Shown: piece after piece, positions 36,163 through 47,559 of the stretch | Layout of the letters: every line of letters starts with the position of its first letter | Position numbering within the stretch: position 1 is the stretch's first letter | DNA from: Ooceraea biroi | Taxonomy: Eukaryota > Arthropoda > Insecta > Hymenoptera > Formicidae | NCBI RefSeq assembly: GCF_003672135.1 | Contig: NC_039506.1 | Span: 14,508,001-14,572,000, forward strand | Length of the DNA stretch: 64,000 nt | Reading direction: 5' to 3' | Translations under genes and position numbers: made by a program | Notes under the pieces: generated by a model | Seen by the model: only the letters and a program-made list of their open reading frames with translations | The model's database searches: none | What the model was told of the DNA's origin: nothing

Positions 36163-36394
36163 CGTGTTAAATCAAATCGAAATCATTGTTGCCTCTTTTC
36201 CACGACGCTGATTGGTTATCTCGATTTGCATTGTGCGTTAGATTACCATCGCGCGGCTCTCTTCGCGTGGAGGTTAACAATTTAGTAGAGTGTCATAATT
36301 GTACTTATAATAAATAACAGATATAAAATATTATTGTTCAAAAACATTATTAATATTGAAAAATAAAATAGCGCGCGCCTGTGTTGTACTGGTA
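36163..36394 (+). repeat. Direct repeat X, left copy (other copy about 48108-48320)
   Basis: Shared phrases include TCGAAATCATTGTTGCCTC and GATTACCATCGCGCGGCT. The left copy ends in a GCGCGC run followed by TGTTGTACTGG; near 48060-48090 the parallel end is a GCGCGC-ATA-GCGCGC hairpin followed by TGTTGTACTAG. These CTRR-like ends hint at Helitron termini but do not prove it. Confidence 0.45.
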
Positions 36395-37226
36395 ACAATA
36401 TAAATAGCACAGAACTACTCGGAGTAGGAAAAAAGTTTAATGACTAGAACTTTTTCATTTATTGTTTTAACGAATCTTAAATCATCGAGAACTCTAAGCA
36501 ATATGCCAATTAACAATATAAATAGCACAGAACACCTTCGAAAAGAAAAAAATTTTAATGGTTAGACCTTTTTAATTTATTGTTTTAACGAATTTTAAAT
36601 CAGCGAGAACTCTAGGAAATATGCCAAATAACAGTATAAATAGCACAGAACTCCTCGGAAAAGAAAAAAATTTTAATGGCTAGAACTTTTTCATTTCTAA
36701 ATCTAAAGGATTTTCAATCGTCGAGACCTCTTCGCAATATGCCAAATAACAATAGCAATAGCACAGAACTCCTTGGAAAAAGAAAAAAGTTCTTAAGGGC
36801 TAGAACTTTTTCATTTCTGGGTTTACGGTATTTTCAATAGCAGAGAACTCTAGGCAATATAAAAAATAATGATATTATCAACTCAGAACTTCTCGGAAAA
36901 GAAAAAATTTCTAACGGCTAGAACTTTTTCATTTGCGTGTTTAAAGGAGTTTTAATAGTCGAGGACTCTAAGCACTATGCTAACTAACAATATAAATATC
37001 ACAGAACTCCTCGGAAAAGAAAAATCTTTTAAGCTCGATAACTTTTTCATTTCTAAATCTAAAGGATTTGCAATAGTCGAGAAATCTTGGCAATATGCCA
37101 ATTAACAATATAGAAGTCTCAGAACTACTCGGAGTAGGAAAAAATTTCTAATGGCTAGAACTTTTTCATTTCTGAGTTTACGGTATTTTCAATAGCAGAG
37201 AACTATAGGCAATATAAAAAATAATG
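36390..37226 (+). repeat. 118-bp tandem repeat array (about seven monomers)
   Basis: The phrase AGCACAGAACTCCTCGG and variants recurs at 36406, 36524, 36642, 36760, 36880, 36998 and 37116, a period of 118 (once 120). Each monomer also has GGCTAGAACTTTTTCATTT. The array is cut at 37226 by a transposon and resumes at 47924-48036. Monomers are diverged, so the array is old. No conserved short repeat with unique spacers, so it is not a CRISPR. Confidence 0.85.
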
Positions 37227-37407
37227 GGTAAATATTCCGATGAGGGGAGCCTGTCCCGATGTCCTTGACCTTGACATATGTTATAGAGGTCACCCTCCTG
37301 AGTGACCTTCAAGAGGTTTTAGTCGTCGCTCGTTGTTTACTAAAAAGTTATTAACAAAAGAAGTTTAATGATTTTGCACGAATTTTCAGCCGTCCACGAC
37401 AAGCAAA

Positions 37408-37667
37408 AGGTTATATTTTCCGAAACTGGAGCCCCGGACACATACGCTCGGTTTCAACCCGCTTCGCGGGAGGGCGGGGGGCAGGGGCTTCGCCCCTCCC
37501 CCCCCGCCGGAATCAATGTAACAGATTTTACCGTACAGATTTTTATCACCTGATACACGGCACGGATCCCGGCGGGGGGGGGGCGAAGCCCCCGCCCCCG
37601 CCCTTCCGCGAAGCGGGCTGAAAACGAGCGTATGTGTCCGAGGCTCCAGTTCCGGAAAATATAACCT
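37408..37667. repeat. GC-rich 260-bp foldback palindrome
   Basis: Arms begin AGGTTATATTTTCCG and end CGGAAAATATAACCT, and contain CCCGCTTCGCGG and runs of C/G. Extreme local GC in AT-rich DNA. It lies inside the left arm of the 8-bp-TSD element. The small ORF across it is a composition artefact. Confidence 0.75.
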
Positions 37668-37674
37668 AACCAGG

Positions 37675-37712
37675 TTAGGTTAGGTTAGGTTAGGTTAGGT
37701 TAGGTTAGGTTA
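37675..37712 (+). repeat. Interstitial telomeric repeat (TTAGG)n
   Basis: Seven uninterrupted TTAGG units from 37675 to 37709, with partial units on both sides. TTAGG is the ancestral insect telomere repeat. It abuts the foldback palindrome. Confidence 0.85.
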
Positions 37713-37819
37713 AAGCAGAGAATACTTTGTATTTAACTGTTTATGCTTTTGGTTAAAGTGAAGAATACTTTGTACTTATATTAAAAGAAACTATTCTTTA
37801 TATATTAACGATTCACTGC

Positions 37820-38103
37820 TGTAGAATAATACAATGATTGGCTGAAGTTTTTGTTTAATTATATTGGTAGCCATGTTTTGTGCGATTATAGGTTGCGACA
37901 TTGTATTTTTTAGAGTTCAGTTGTTATCATGGAGAGAACCGTTATAACATAGCAGCAGAGAGTTTGCGCGCGTACTTGTATTCTCGTCTTGCCTGTAAAC
38001 CTCATTAAATCCGTTCATAATTACAAGAAGCAATCTTTCTAAACCCGTCTCGATCGTTTAGTGTTAACGGTGGAACACTACTCTGTACGAATAAATCGTA
38101 ACA
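37820..38103 (+). repeat. 5' LTR of the Copia element
   Basis: 284 bp, TGTAGAATAAT...CGTAACA; differs from the 3' LTR at three places (G/A, G/A, C/T). Confidence 0.92.
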
Positions 38104-38120
38104 GGTTATGGGCCCAGGGT
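38104..38120 (+). promoter_or_regulatory. Primer binding site, initiator tRNA-Met anticodon half
   Basis: Directly after the LTR, GGTTATGGGCCCAG is complementary to the anticodon stem-loop of initiator tRNA-Met (CTGGGCCCATAACC). Drosophila copia likewise primes from a half tRNA rather than the tRNA 3' end. Confidence 0.75.
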
Positions 38121-38180
38121 CGTGTTAGTCTGCAGAGATTCGAACGCCTTAACCTATAATTGCCACGTGAAAAAGAGACA

Positions 38181-38238
38181 ATGGAAAAAATCGAGGAGGA
38201 AAAGTTTCGAATTCCCCTTTTTGACGGAACGAACTTTA
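38181..38238 (+). pseudogene. Copia gag, N-terminal fragment before the insertion
   Basis: Starts MEKIEEEKFRIPLFDGTNF and is cut by the TIR element at 38239. The reading frame resumes at 43229 with NNWKFRMELFLEE, typical of Copia gag. The start ATG at 38181 fits a leader of about 77 nt after the LTR. Confidence 0.8.
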
Positions 38239-38768
38239 CCCATACAGCACCGAAAGATTGCAGAAACGTTGCAGAAATCTTACATTGAAAGATTGCAATA
38301 TTGCATGGAAGTTGCGAAATGTCTCTGCAATGTTGCTGCAACATTGCAGTAACGTTGAAATGTCCGCCCTAGGAAACATTGCAATGAAACATTGCAGCAA
38401 CATTGAAATGTGTGCTCCCAGAAACATTGCAAAAAATATAATAGTATAGTAAAAGAGAATAATTTATATTGGTCCAATATTATAAAGTAATCTGTTTTTT
38501 AGCTAATACTTAATTATGATTAAATGGGCAAATTTAATGACTTCAGATGCTTACGGCGTGCGTGGACGTTGTCCATGGGAACCTCTGCCGCAAGTGCAAA
38601 AATTCTCAGAAAAATTATTATTGTGCTAAGGCACGTACTTATATAATTGTGTAGCTAAATCTTAACGTCGAGTAAGAACTCGACATATGCACCACCTAGT
38701 GATGAGGAGCGAAAACGCATACAACTTTGCAGGATCATTTCGGTGCAATATTGCAATTGTATATCTCT

Positions 38769-41700
38769 CCCAGGCAGCACACATTGGTTTCAAAACCGTT
38801 TCATAAACGTTTTGCCGTAACGTTTCATAACCATTTTATTGAAACGTTTATTTAGGAGAAAAATGTCCACCAAAAAAACGTTAAGAGAAACGTTTCTTTT
38901 TCGGGAAAATAAACGTTTCAAAAACCGTCAGAAAAATATCAATTCTATATATCAATGCCTAAAAGATAGATCAGTGTTAAGTCACATTTTTGTAAAAAAA
39001 ACTAGACTTTTATATTTTATGAATTAACTTCACATTTCCTTAACAACCTCATTCATAAAATATAAAAATTTTGGTTTTGCAAAAAATGTGACTTAACACT
39101 GTCTACCTCTGAGATACTAATATATTATGCTTTCTAAATATACTCTTTGTGCAATTAATAATAATGACAAATATTGCTTGAAAATTTATCAATGATGCTT
39201 CATATAAAATTTCTTTGGCAAATTAAGAAACAACATTTGTCACTTTGTTTTTTAGTGTACAAAAATCATTTGGAAAGCTGAACGTATATCTTTTTATGCT
39301 TTATCATATAAATAAAACTTTGATATATAAAAGTATTTTAAATGATTTCTGAAATTGGTGTTGGTAATATAAAAAATTACACCTTATATACTATATCAAA
39401 GAAGACGCTTTCTTTGAGATTTCGCTTTACAATCATTCTACACACACACGCACGCGCGCGCGCTCACACACACACACACACACACACACACAATGACGAT
39501 AAAATTAGAGCGACCAAAGAGGTTCCCCTCCGAACGCGCGCATGTAGAGATTAAACATTCAACTACATTTTTTATTAAAAGTTATATTTTTATATTTACA
39601 TATATGTACATACATGTAAAATTTCAGGACCACCCTGTATATATATGTGAACTTCATATTCTGCTTTTGATAACATTTGCAGAACATAATTATAAATAAT
39701 ATATTTTAGAAATACAACACAATTTAGAATTGTACATTTGTACTAAAACTTCAGGTTTTTTTTGTGTATGTTTTATAAGGAAAATGTCGGTACAATTTAA
39801 AAGTACGATGTTTTTAGTATTATAAATGAGAATAAATGTGATACTTAATGTTTAAAGAGTAAATAACAACGTTAAAATAAAATTAATTAACGCATATAAA
39901 AGTTGTAAAAGCATTACACACACAAGCTACAAAATAAACTAAATGTTAATGTAATATTAAACTAATACATAATATAAAACTGAAACATTATAAAATAAAA
40001 TGCTAAACTGTTACTGATATTTTTATGGTATTAAAGTATATAATTTTTGTTATATCTTTTTACCACCGTCAAAGTATCAGGAACATCGCCAACTAAAAAT
40101 GTGTAAAAGTATATAATATTGAACATTGCGTATACATGTATGTACTAAGTTTTAAATGTAAGTTTTTAAACTAAAAGTTTTTATCGATTTTGGTTTTAAT
40201 TTTTAATTACATAATTGTATTACGCATAACATTATAACAAAACAACTAACAGTGCTTTTATATTATCGGTCATCTTTGCGATACATTATTAGGTGGTAAA
40301 GAGATATATACTTATTTTAATGCTTCAATGAGAACACGTTTCAGTGGTGAGTGCGAGTACATTGCAGAATACTATAATAATACATATTCCTAATTGTCCT
40401 GCAAATTACTAAATAATAAATCTCAAATTCTTGAAATGGAATGGATAGAAATATGTAAATACAATATAAACATTAATATCGAAACTGAAACGATGAGAAA
40501 TTATACTTTTCTTGAATTTGTCTTCAATGCCCTAGAATCGGCTAAGGTTACACGAAGAGGTGCTAATTTGAGCCAATCTTTTATGGACTTTTCTACATCA
40601 TATATTGTAGTATTTGGTTCAATAGCCTTGACAATAGCTAAAAAAAAAGAGATAAATTTACATATGATCAAATGCCATATATTAAATGTGATAAATGTTG
40701 ATCGATACTAAAAATTAAGACGATACAACAATAAACATGTGAAATTATGATTCAACAATAATGAAGTTTTTGGAAGACAATTTAATCAGAAAATAATTTT
40801 TCAGCGCAAAACTTATATGTAAACATCAATAAGAAATTAACATATGTAATATCGTATGTATTGTCTATCATGATTAGTATTTATATAAAATTTGTTATAA
40901 AAGAAGAAAAAACAAGACAAACCTATGACTAAGTCCTTTATTTTAAGAATCTTGAAAGATTTCTTCGGTGTTCTTCCTGCCGTTAAAATTTCTAGCATAA
41001 TTATTTGTAATTATTCTTTCCAGAGTCCTTCTACTGATCTGAGAAACAGTTGTGCCACCTGATATGCTTAAAGTATTAACCTATCAAACAACGATGATAA
41101 TTAATGTGTTAGTTTTATATGAAAAACATAAAGCAATAAAAAAAGATAATCACAATACAAAAGAAAGAATTTCAAATTGTAGTGTTAGAATTTCAGTGTT
41201 TGAAACATAAAGTTTAACTTTAACACTATTTGACACTGATGAATAGATCAAATAAAGAGGACAACAGAAATAACAATTACCATGTACTCAAAATTTGTAT
41301 TAGTATCCAAAAACCTTTCGAATTCTTCCAAATTTTCATCACTGTCAACTGGAAGTTTAGGAACACACTCCATATGAGATAGTTTTGATAGTCGGAAGTG
41401 TACTATAAGTTGCTTCACCATTGGAAGAAGTATATTCATTGAGTTTTCTAATGCTCCTAATTTTGTAATAATAACACGAAACAAATCTGAAAAGGACATG
41501 TAACGTTTAGACAAATAAAAGTATTGAAAAAATAACAAAATCTAACTTAGTTTGTTCGCAATCGATGCTAATCGGTGCTATTATGATTTTGTAAATATAA
41601 AAAAATCCTGTCAAAACCGTACCTGATGAGTGCCTAAGTGAAGTATTTAATGGAATGTCATGTAAGCGCTGTGAAGACTCAGTTCCTCTTGATGAGGAAC

Positions 41701-42101
41701 TTTTCGAACTTAGTACAATATTACAAGGTGAACGTCTTGGAGATGAACGTCTTGGAAATAAACATGATGGAGAAGAAATTGTTTTTGACAAAGGTGTACA
41801 CGTCTTATATTTTGATATAGTGCATATTTATTATCTATTAAGAATTTTATTTATTGAAACAATTTATCTGCTTTATTTAATTTGTCTTGCTTTCTTTACA
41901 ATATCATATGATATTGTTATGTCCGAAGTCTGCCCGAACACGTAACAATATTTATAGGTTAAGAATATTCATGTCGAGATAACTTGTTTCAATAAATAAA
42001 TTTCTTAATTAGGTAATAAATTCTCAATCATGTAATTAGAATATATTAATAAATCAGTACACAATGCTTACCTTAATGAACTGGCTTTTCCCACCTTCTG
42101 T

Positions 42102-42136
<35 letters not shown>

Positions 42137-43143
42137 TGATGATGAAATCGAACCCGAGCTCTTCTTCTTTTTGCGGAACAGAACAGCTTTCCGTTCAAGG
42201 CAATAATGGGAAATAAGGTTAATAATTCAATTAACTAAAGCGCCAATACTCGCAAGATAGCCTAGGCACACACAAAAGAAAACCCGGCTGCATAATACAC
42301 GAACGTGTACAAACATGTGCGTTCCACTGCGCTCGACAATCAACAGACCGATGCTTCGACGTCGAATGTTTAGCGTAGAAGAAAACAATATATAGTCTTT
42401 TCTATCTCTTGTCTACCGATCATGCGAACGCGCGCTCGATGCCGGCGCGCGCAATAATTATGTTATTTTTCCGCGAAATGTAAATGTATAAATAAAAACA
42501 TAAATTTAAAAATAAAATAGGTACAACTTTTTTTGTTTCACTTACAAAAGAATCATCACATCACATAAATGGACATGACATATAATAATCACATAAAAGG
42601 ACGTATGATACATAAATCATTTTCAATGAAAAAATTTTTTAAATAGCTTTTACGTAATTATAACAAACAAAATCTCCATATATCCAACACTTTTTTAAAT
42701 TTGCCAAGATAAAATTCATATAATTATTGAAATTAATCTCTGCATTTCAAAAGTGTAAAATTATGTATACTTAAGCGCACACGCACACGCACACGCACAC
42801 GCACGCACACACACACACACGCAGGCACACACGCACGCACACACACTTGTGTTGATTTTTGCTCTTGTTCCATAATCGAGTACATTGAAACGATGTAAAC
42901 TAATTAATACTCACAAATTAAGAAGAACTTAAGAAATTATTATTCTTTCTATATTAATTATATAATTTCGAATTAATTTAATAAAATTAATTTTTCGTTT
43001 CTGTGGAAACGTGAAAAATACGTTTTTGAAATTTAGGTCTAGAAACGGTTTCTATTTAAACCGTTTCTCAAATGGTACTTTATGTTTCTTAGACATTAGA
43101 TACGTCTAAGAAACATATATTAGGCTATCATGTGCTGCCTGGG
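38769..43143. mobile_element. TIR element with CCCAGGCAGCAC ends (inner, 4.4 kb, DUF4806-like gene)
   Basis: Ends CCCAGGCAGCAC and GTGCTGCCTGGG, flanked by CT (38767-38768 and 43144-43145). Subterminal regions are rich in AACGTTT/GAAACG motifs (for example 38794-38910 and 43000-43080). The 2-bp TSD and near-matching 12-bp ends relate it to the outer element. It carries a minus-strand spliced gene (40943-41803), a (GA)n at 42103-42130 and CA-type microsatellites (39440-39492, 42777-42846). A + strand ORF at about 40430-40711 is unrecognised. No transposase seen. A 2-bp TSD is compatible with EnSpm/CACTA-type or ISL2EU-type elements; not assigned. Confidence 0.7.
40943..41803 (-). CDS. DUF4806-like protein, C-terminal exons, in inner TIR element
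   Basis: Three minus-strand exons join in frame with consensus splice sites: 41803(?)-41623 (ends AG|GTACGG), 41486-41281 (after TTTTCAG, ends ATG|GTAATT) and 41080-40943 (stop TAA). The middle exon encodes LPVDSDENLEEFERFL, and the last VNTLSISGGTTVSQISRRTL...ITNNYAR.FN. The pattern LP....EE.E.FE..L, then a GG-turn with a basic helix and N-Y-A, recalls the DUF4806 domain, common in ant and cnidarian transposon-associated proteins. The first exon is Ser/Arg-rich and has no ATG in frame, so upstream exons are missing from my model. Function unknown. Confidence 0.55.
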
Positions 43144-43228
43144 CTGTAATATCTCTGCAAACTTACATTGCAACTTGTAATGTTGCAACATTCCTGCAAT
43201 AAAACTGGAAGCTTATGTGCTGTATGGG

Positions 43229-46200
43229 TAACAATTGGAAGTTTAGGATGGAGTTGTTTCTGGAAGAACTGGATTTACTCGAGTATGCTCAATCTCCGAT
43301 GTTGGAAAGAGCCGAAGCGGCAGTCGTCGCAGCTGAAACGTCAGAGGCTCGTACGCGAAGATTGGCAGCAATACGGAAAAAGGATTTAAAATGCAAATCT
43401 CAGATTGTTCAAAGGATCGCCGACAGTCACCTTGAACATGCAAAGGATAAAAGAACAGCGTATGAGGTATGGAACGAACTCTCGAACGTTTTCGAAAGAC
43501 GAGGTATGTCTAGTCAATTATTATTACGAAAGAAATTGCTTTCTATGAAATTTAAACCGTCTACGGAGTCATTGTCTGCACATTTTTTGAAGTTTGAAAG
43601 AATCGTACGTGAGCTTAAGTCCACAGGTGCGACAATGGAGGAACTTGACATAGTATGCCACCTTTTATTAACGATGCCGCAGGAATATGATGTAATAGTT
43701 ACTGCCATTGAAACTTTGTCGACGGAAAATTTAACCTTGGGTTTTGTTAAAAATCGTTTGTTAGACGAAGAGATTAAAAGAAAAGGCACTAAGTCAAATA
43801 AGAACAAAATGTTGCCACAAACTACATTCGCATCGTTTGCGAATAATACTTCGAAGAAGAGGAACCTTCAGGAAAAGGGAAGCAAATTTATGTTCAAATG
43901 TTACAACTGCGGAAAGACAGGTCATCGAAGAGCGGAATGTAAGCAACCGAAATCCGGCACGGAAACCCGGAAAAACGGAAGTGGAACGGAATCTCGAGAC
44001 GTGAAGCCGAAACACGCAAATGTAGCATCGGAAGGAGATGAAGAAGGATATTGTTTCTCTGCATTAACTGAAGTCGAGTCACCTGAACTTGTCACATGGA
44101 TACTTGATTCAGGAGCGTCGGAACATTTGGTAAATAATGTTAATTTACTATTGAATAAACGACTTCTTTCACAACCAATCAAAATACGGATAGCAAAATC
44201 TGAAATTGAATTAAAAGCTAGTTACGTTGGTGAAATAAAAGGAAAGATTAACGTGGACGGAAAGCAGAGAACTATTTTAATACAAACTGTTTTGCATGTG
44301 CCTGGTTTACAATTTAACCTTTTGTCTGTACCAAAATTAGAAGTAAAAGGTTATAAAATACTTTTTGAGAAAGGAAAAGGAACTATTTTGAAGGATAAGA
44401 AAGTTATTGCGATAGCGAATCGAAATCATCGAGTTTATGAATTAAATATTATGAATTGGGTACATGTGGCAAATGTATGTACAAGCGTTCCAGATCGTAC
44501 AACCTGGCATAGACGCTTGGGCCATATTAATTTTATTAGCCTCAAGAAATTGGCTGATATGGTGGAAGGTATCGACAAAAAGCACCTTGTAGCAGTCGAC
44601 GATTCGTGCGGTATATGCGTTGAGGGGAAGCAGACGAGACTGCCACATAATCAGAGTAGAACACGTGCAAGACGGCCATTAGAATTAATACATAGTGATC
44701 TTTTTGGCCCGATAAACATTGAATCGCACAATGGAAAGAAGTACGTATTAACCTTCATAGACGATTATACTCACTTCACAGTGGCATATCCGTTAGCGAA
44801 AAAGAGCGAAGTAACGCATTATTTTAAAATGTATATGGCAATGGTCATGGCGCATTTCGGCTCGAAGATTAGCAAATTTCGCTGTGATAACGGACGAGAG
44901 TATATCTCGGCAGATTTTAAAACCGAATGTGAAAGGGAAGGTATCCGCATTGATTATACAATACCCTACACGCCGCAGCAAAATGGCGTGGCGGAAAGGA
45001 TGAACCGCACTATAATTGAACGAGCAAGATGCCTGATTTTGGACTCTCGAATCAGTAAGCGGTTCTGGACGGAAGCTGTTCTTACGGCGGTTTATTTAAT
45101 AAACCGAAGTCCCACGGAAGCATCGACGGATAAGGTTCCGGCTGAAGTATGGTATGGAAGTAAGCCGAATCTAGCGAAACTCAAGGTTTTCGGGTGCGTC
45201 GCTTATTTACACGTCCCACATGAACTTAATCCTGGAAAGTTCGAATCACGTTCAAAGAAATGTTTCATGCTTGGATATTGCGTCAACGAATACAAGCTGT
45301 GGTGTCCGGAAGAAAACAAAATTTTATATGGACGCAACGTTGTGTTTCATGAAAATAAATTTCATTTTCAATCGACTTATGTGGAAACCACGGTTCCACT
45401 CGGTGACGAAGAAAAATTGCAGTCGAAAGACAATGAGCAACGAGATGCTCTAGTCCAAAGCCCAGAGCGAATATATAGGGAAGAAATGCAATATGAAACT
45501 GCTGAAGAAGATACCGATAGCGACCAGGAATTGCGGAAACGACAGGAACAACCACAATTACGAAGTACGCGACAGACTAAAAGGCCAGATTATTTGGATG
45601 ATTATTGTGCCGTTGCATTACAGGCTGAAACTTTTATGGACGATGTGCCGCAAGATTTTGAAGACATCGAAATCAGAGATGACAAAGAAAACTGGTACAA
45701 GGCCATTGATGAAGAATTGAGCGCCATACGCTCAAATAACACTTGGATCTTGACGGAACTGCCTAAAGGAAAACGAGCCATCAACAGCAAGTGGGTATTT
45801 AGAATAAAACACGACGAAGCTGGAAACATTCGCTACAAGGCAAGGCTTGTTGTAAAAGGCTGCGCACAGAAGAAAGGGTTCGACTACGTGGAAACCTACG
45901 CTCCAGTCGCGAGGATGACAACGGTACAAATTTTGCTGTCCATTATCAATAATCAGAACTTATTTGCTGAACAGTTGGATGTAAAAAATGCCTTTTTACA
46001 TGGAGAACTGGAGGAAGAAATATATATGAAGCAACCTGATGGAAGCAACGACGGTACAACAAGAGTGTGCAAGTTAATTAAAACTTTATATGGATTAAAA
46101 CAATCACCACGTGCTTGGAATGCGGAATTTGTTAAGGCCATAAATGATATTGGTCTGAAACAATCAGACTACGACAAGTGCCTATTTTTTGAGCTGTGTG

Positions 46201-47174
46201 AAGAAAATTGCAGCTATTTATTGTTATACGTTGACGATGTTATTATAGCAAGCAACCGACAAGCAAGGATAGATGAGCTTAAAAGAAGATTGGAAAAATG
46301 CTTCTCGATGAAGAACTTAGGCCACCTCAAGAGCTTCTTAGGAATCAAAATAAGAAGAGATGAGACTGGAATGTACCTGGATCAATCAGATTATACGAAG
46401 AGACTGATCGATAGATTTGCAATGACTGATTGCAAACCGACCAATGTACCTATGGAAAAGAAACCGGCTATTGAAGAAACGAGCCAAACAAACTACATAA
46501 CCGGATCGAAACCGTTTCGAGAACTTGTCGGTTGTCTAATGTATTTGATGCTCGGAACACGACCAAATATCAGTGTCTCAGTTAATTATTTTAGTCATTT
46601 TCAGGAAAATTATACAGAATCTCATTGGCGACAGTTGAAGCAAATACTTAGATACTTGAAGGCTACAACCAATATGAGTATCTACTTTCCGAAAAATAGT
46701 ACCCAAGGAGTGACTGCCTATGCTGATGCGGATTGGGCTGGCGATACTGATTGGAAATCGACGACTGGTTTCTTGATCGAAGTTAATGGAGCCCCTGTCT
46801 GTTGGGTGACGAGGAAGCAACCCACCATAACTCTTTCGTCTACAGAGGCGGAATACGTAGCACTGGCCAACACATCGACGGAAGTTGTATGGACCCGAAA
46901 TTTACTCATCCAATTGAGGTAAATCACGGAGGACCCTACTGTGATTTTTGAGGACAATCAATCGGTTATCCATTTGTTGCATAAATGGGAGCACCAGAGA
47001 TTAAAACACTTAAACGTTAAGTATAATTTTTTACGGGAATTAGTAGAACGAAAAATAATTAACGTAAAATATGTGTCAACCAATGAACAAAAGGCTGATA
47101 TTTTAACGAAAGTTTTAAAGCGAGTGCAATTTGTCAAGTTAAGAGAATATTTAGGTTTAAGAGAAATAGCGTAG
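43229..47174 (+). pseudogene. Copia gag-pol polyprotein with one in-frame stop
   Basis: Continues the gag frame from 43229. Gag ends in a CCHC zinc knuckle, CYNCGKTGHRRAEC (43899-43940). Protease: ILDSGASEHL (about 44100). Integrase: HH-CC zinc site (HRRLGH...CGIC, 44509-44620), then FIDDYTHF, RCDNGREY and the E of NGVAERMNR with exactly 35 residues between the second D and E. RT: KARLVVKG, LDVKNAFLHGELEEEIYM, YLLLYVDDVII. RNase H: YADADWAGD, SSTEAEYVAL. A TAA at 46920-46922 cuts RNase H; the same frame then continues (EDNQSVIHLLHKWEH) to 47174. The ORF's first codons upstream of 43229 come from the transposon terminus. Besides the nested insertion and this stop, it reads intact. Confidence 0.9.
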
Positions 47175-47266
47175 CGTTGTTTATGGAATTTTGTTTTGTA
47201 ACATAAACAGCGATTTTTTTTGTTTGTTAATTTATTTTTTTGTTTATGGTTAGCCCAGCCAACATT

Positions 47267-47275
47267 GAGGGGAAG
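47267..47275 (+). promoter_or_regulatory. Copia polypurine tract
   Basis: GAGGGGAAG lies immediately before the 3' LTR, the expected plus-strand primer site. Confidence 0.75.
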
Positions 47276-47559
47276 TGTAGAATAATACAATGATTGGCTA
47301 AAGTTTTTGTTTAATTATATTGGTAGCCATGTTTTGTGCGATTATAGGTTGCGACATTGTATTTTTTAGAGTTCAGTTGTTATCATGGAGAGAACCGTTA
47401 TAACATAGCAGCAGAGAGTTTGCGCGCGTACTTGTATTCTCGTCTTGCCTGTAAACCTCATTAAATCCGTTCATAATTACAAGAAGCAATCTTTCTAAAC
47501 CCGTCTCGATCGTTTAGTGTTAACAGTGGAACACTATTCTGTACGAATAAATCGTAACA
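47276..47559 (+). repeat. 3' LTR of the Copia element
   Basis: 284 bp, same length as the 5' LTR, followed by the TSD ACTGC. Confidence 0.92.

Larger units (their letters stand above)
38239..43228. mobile_element. TIR element with CCCATACAGCAC ends (copy 2, outer)
   Basis: Same 12-bp ends and TTGCA-rich subterminal regions as 11101-12351; its left end matches the reverse complement of that copy's right end. Flanked by TA (38237-38238 and 43229-43230); removing element and one TA restores the gag reading frame. Its own sequence is only about 615 bp (38239-38768 plus 43144-43228); the rest is the inner element. Confidence 0.8.
37820..47559 (+). mobile_element. Copia (Ty1/copia) LTR retrotransposon with nested insertions
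   Basis: Two 284-bp LTRs (37820-38103 and 47276-47559) start TG and end CA. The 5-bp TSD ACTGC is at 37815-37819 and 47560-47564. The LTRs differ at three positions by eye, so insertion is recent. Order: LTR, primer site, gag-pol, polypurine tract, LTR. The internal region is interrupted by a 4990-bp TIR element within gag (38239-43228). Without it the element is about 4.75 kb, a normal Copia length. Pol order protease-integrase-RT-RNase H confirms Copia. Confidence 0.93.

Noticed and set aside
36390..37226. Regularly spaced repeats resembling a CRISPR array
   Set aside because: The whole 118-bp unit is repeated with divergence; there are no short constant repeats separated by unique spacers, and the genome is eukaryotic.
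37368..37553. 61-codon ORF with Gly/Pro-rich end
   Set aside because: It crosses the GC-rich foldback palindrome; no homology pattern and no promoter.
38236..38477. Several overlapping ORFs rich in C, N and A
   Set aside because: They arise from TTGCA subterminal repeats of the outer TIR element, on both strands.
40394..40711. 105-aa + strand ORF in the inner TIR element
   Set aside because: No recognised motif and its codon content is like the AT-rich background; left as unrecognised rather than called a gene.
43514..46957. Many minus-strand ORFs of 60-97 aa
   Set aside because: Shadows of the Copia polyprotein on the opposite strand.
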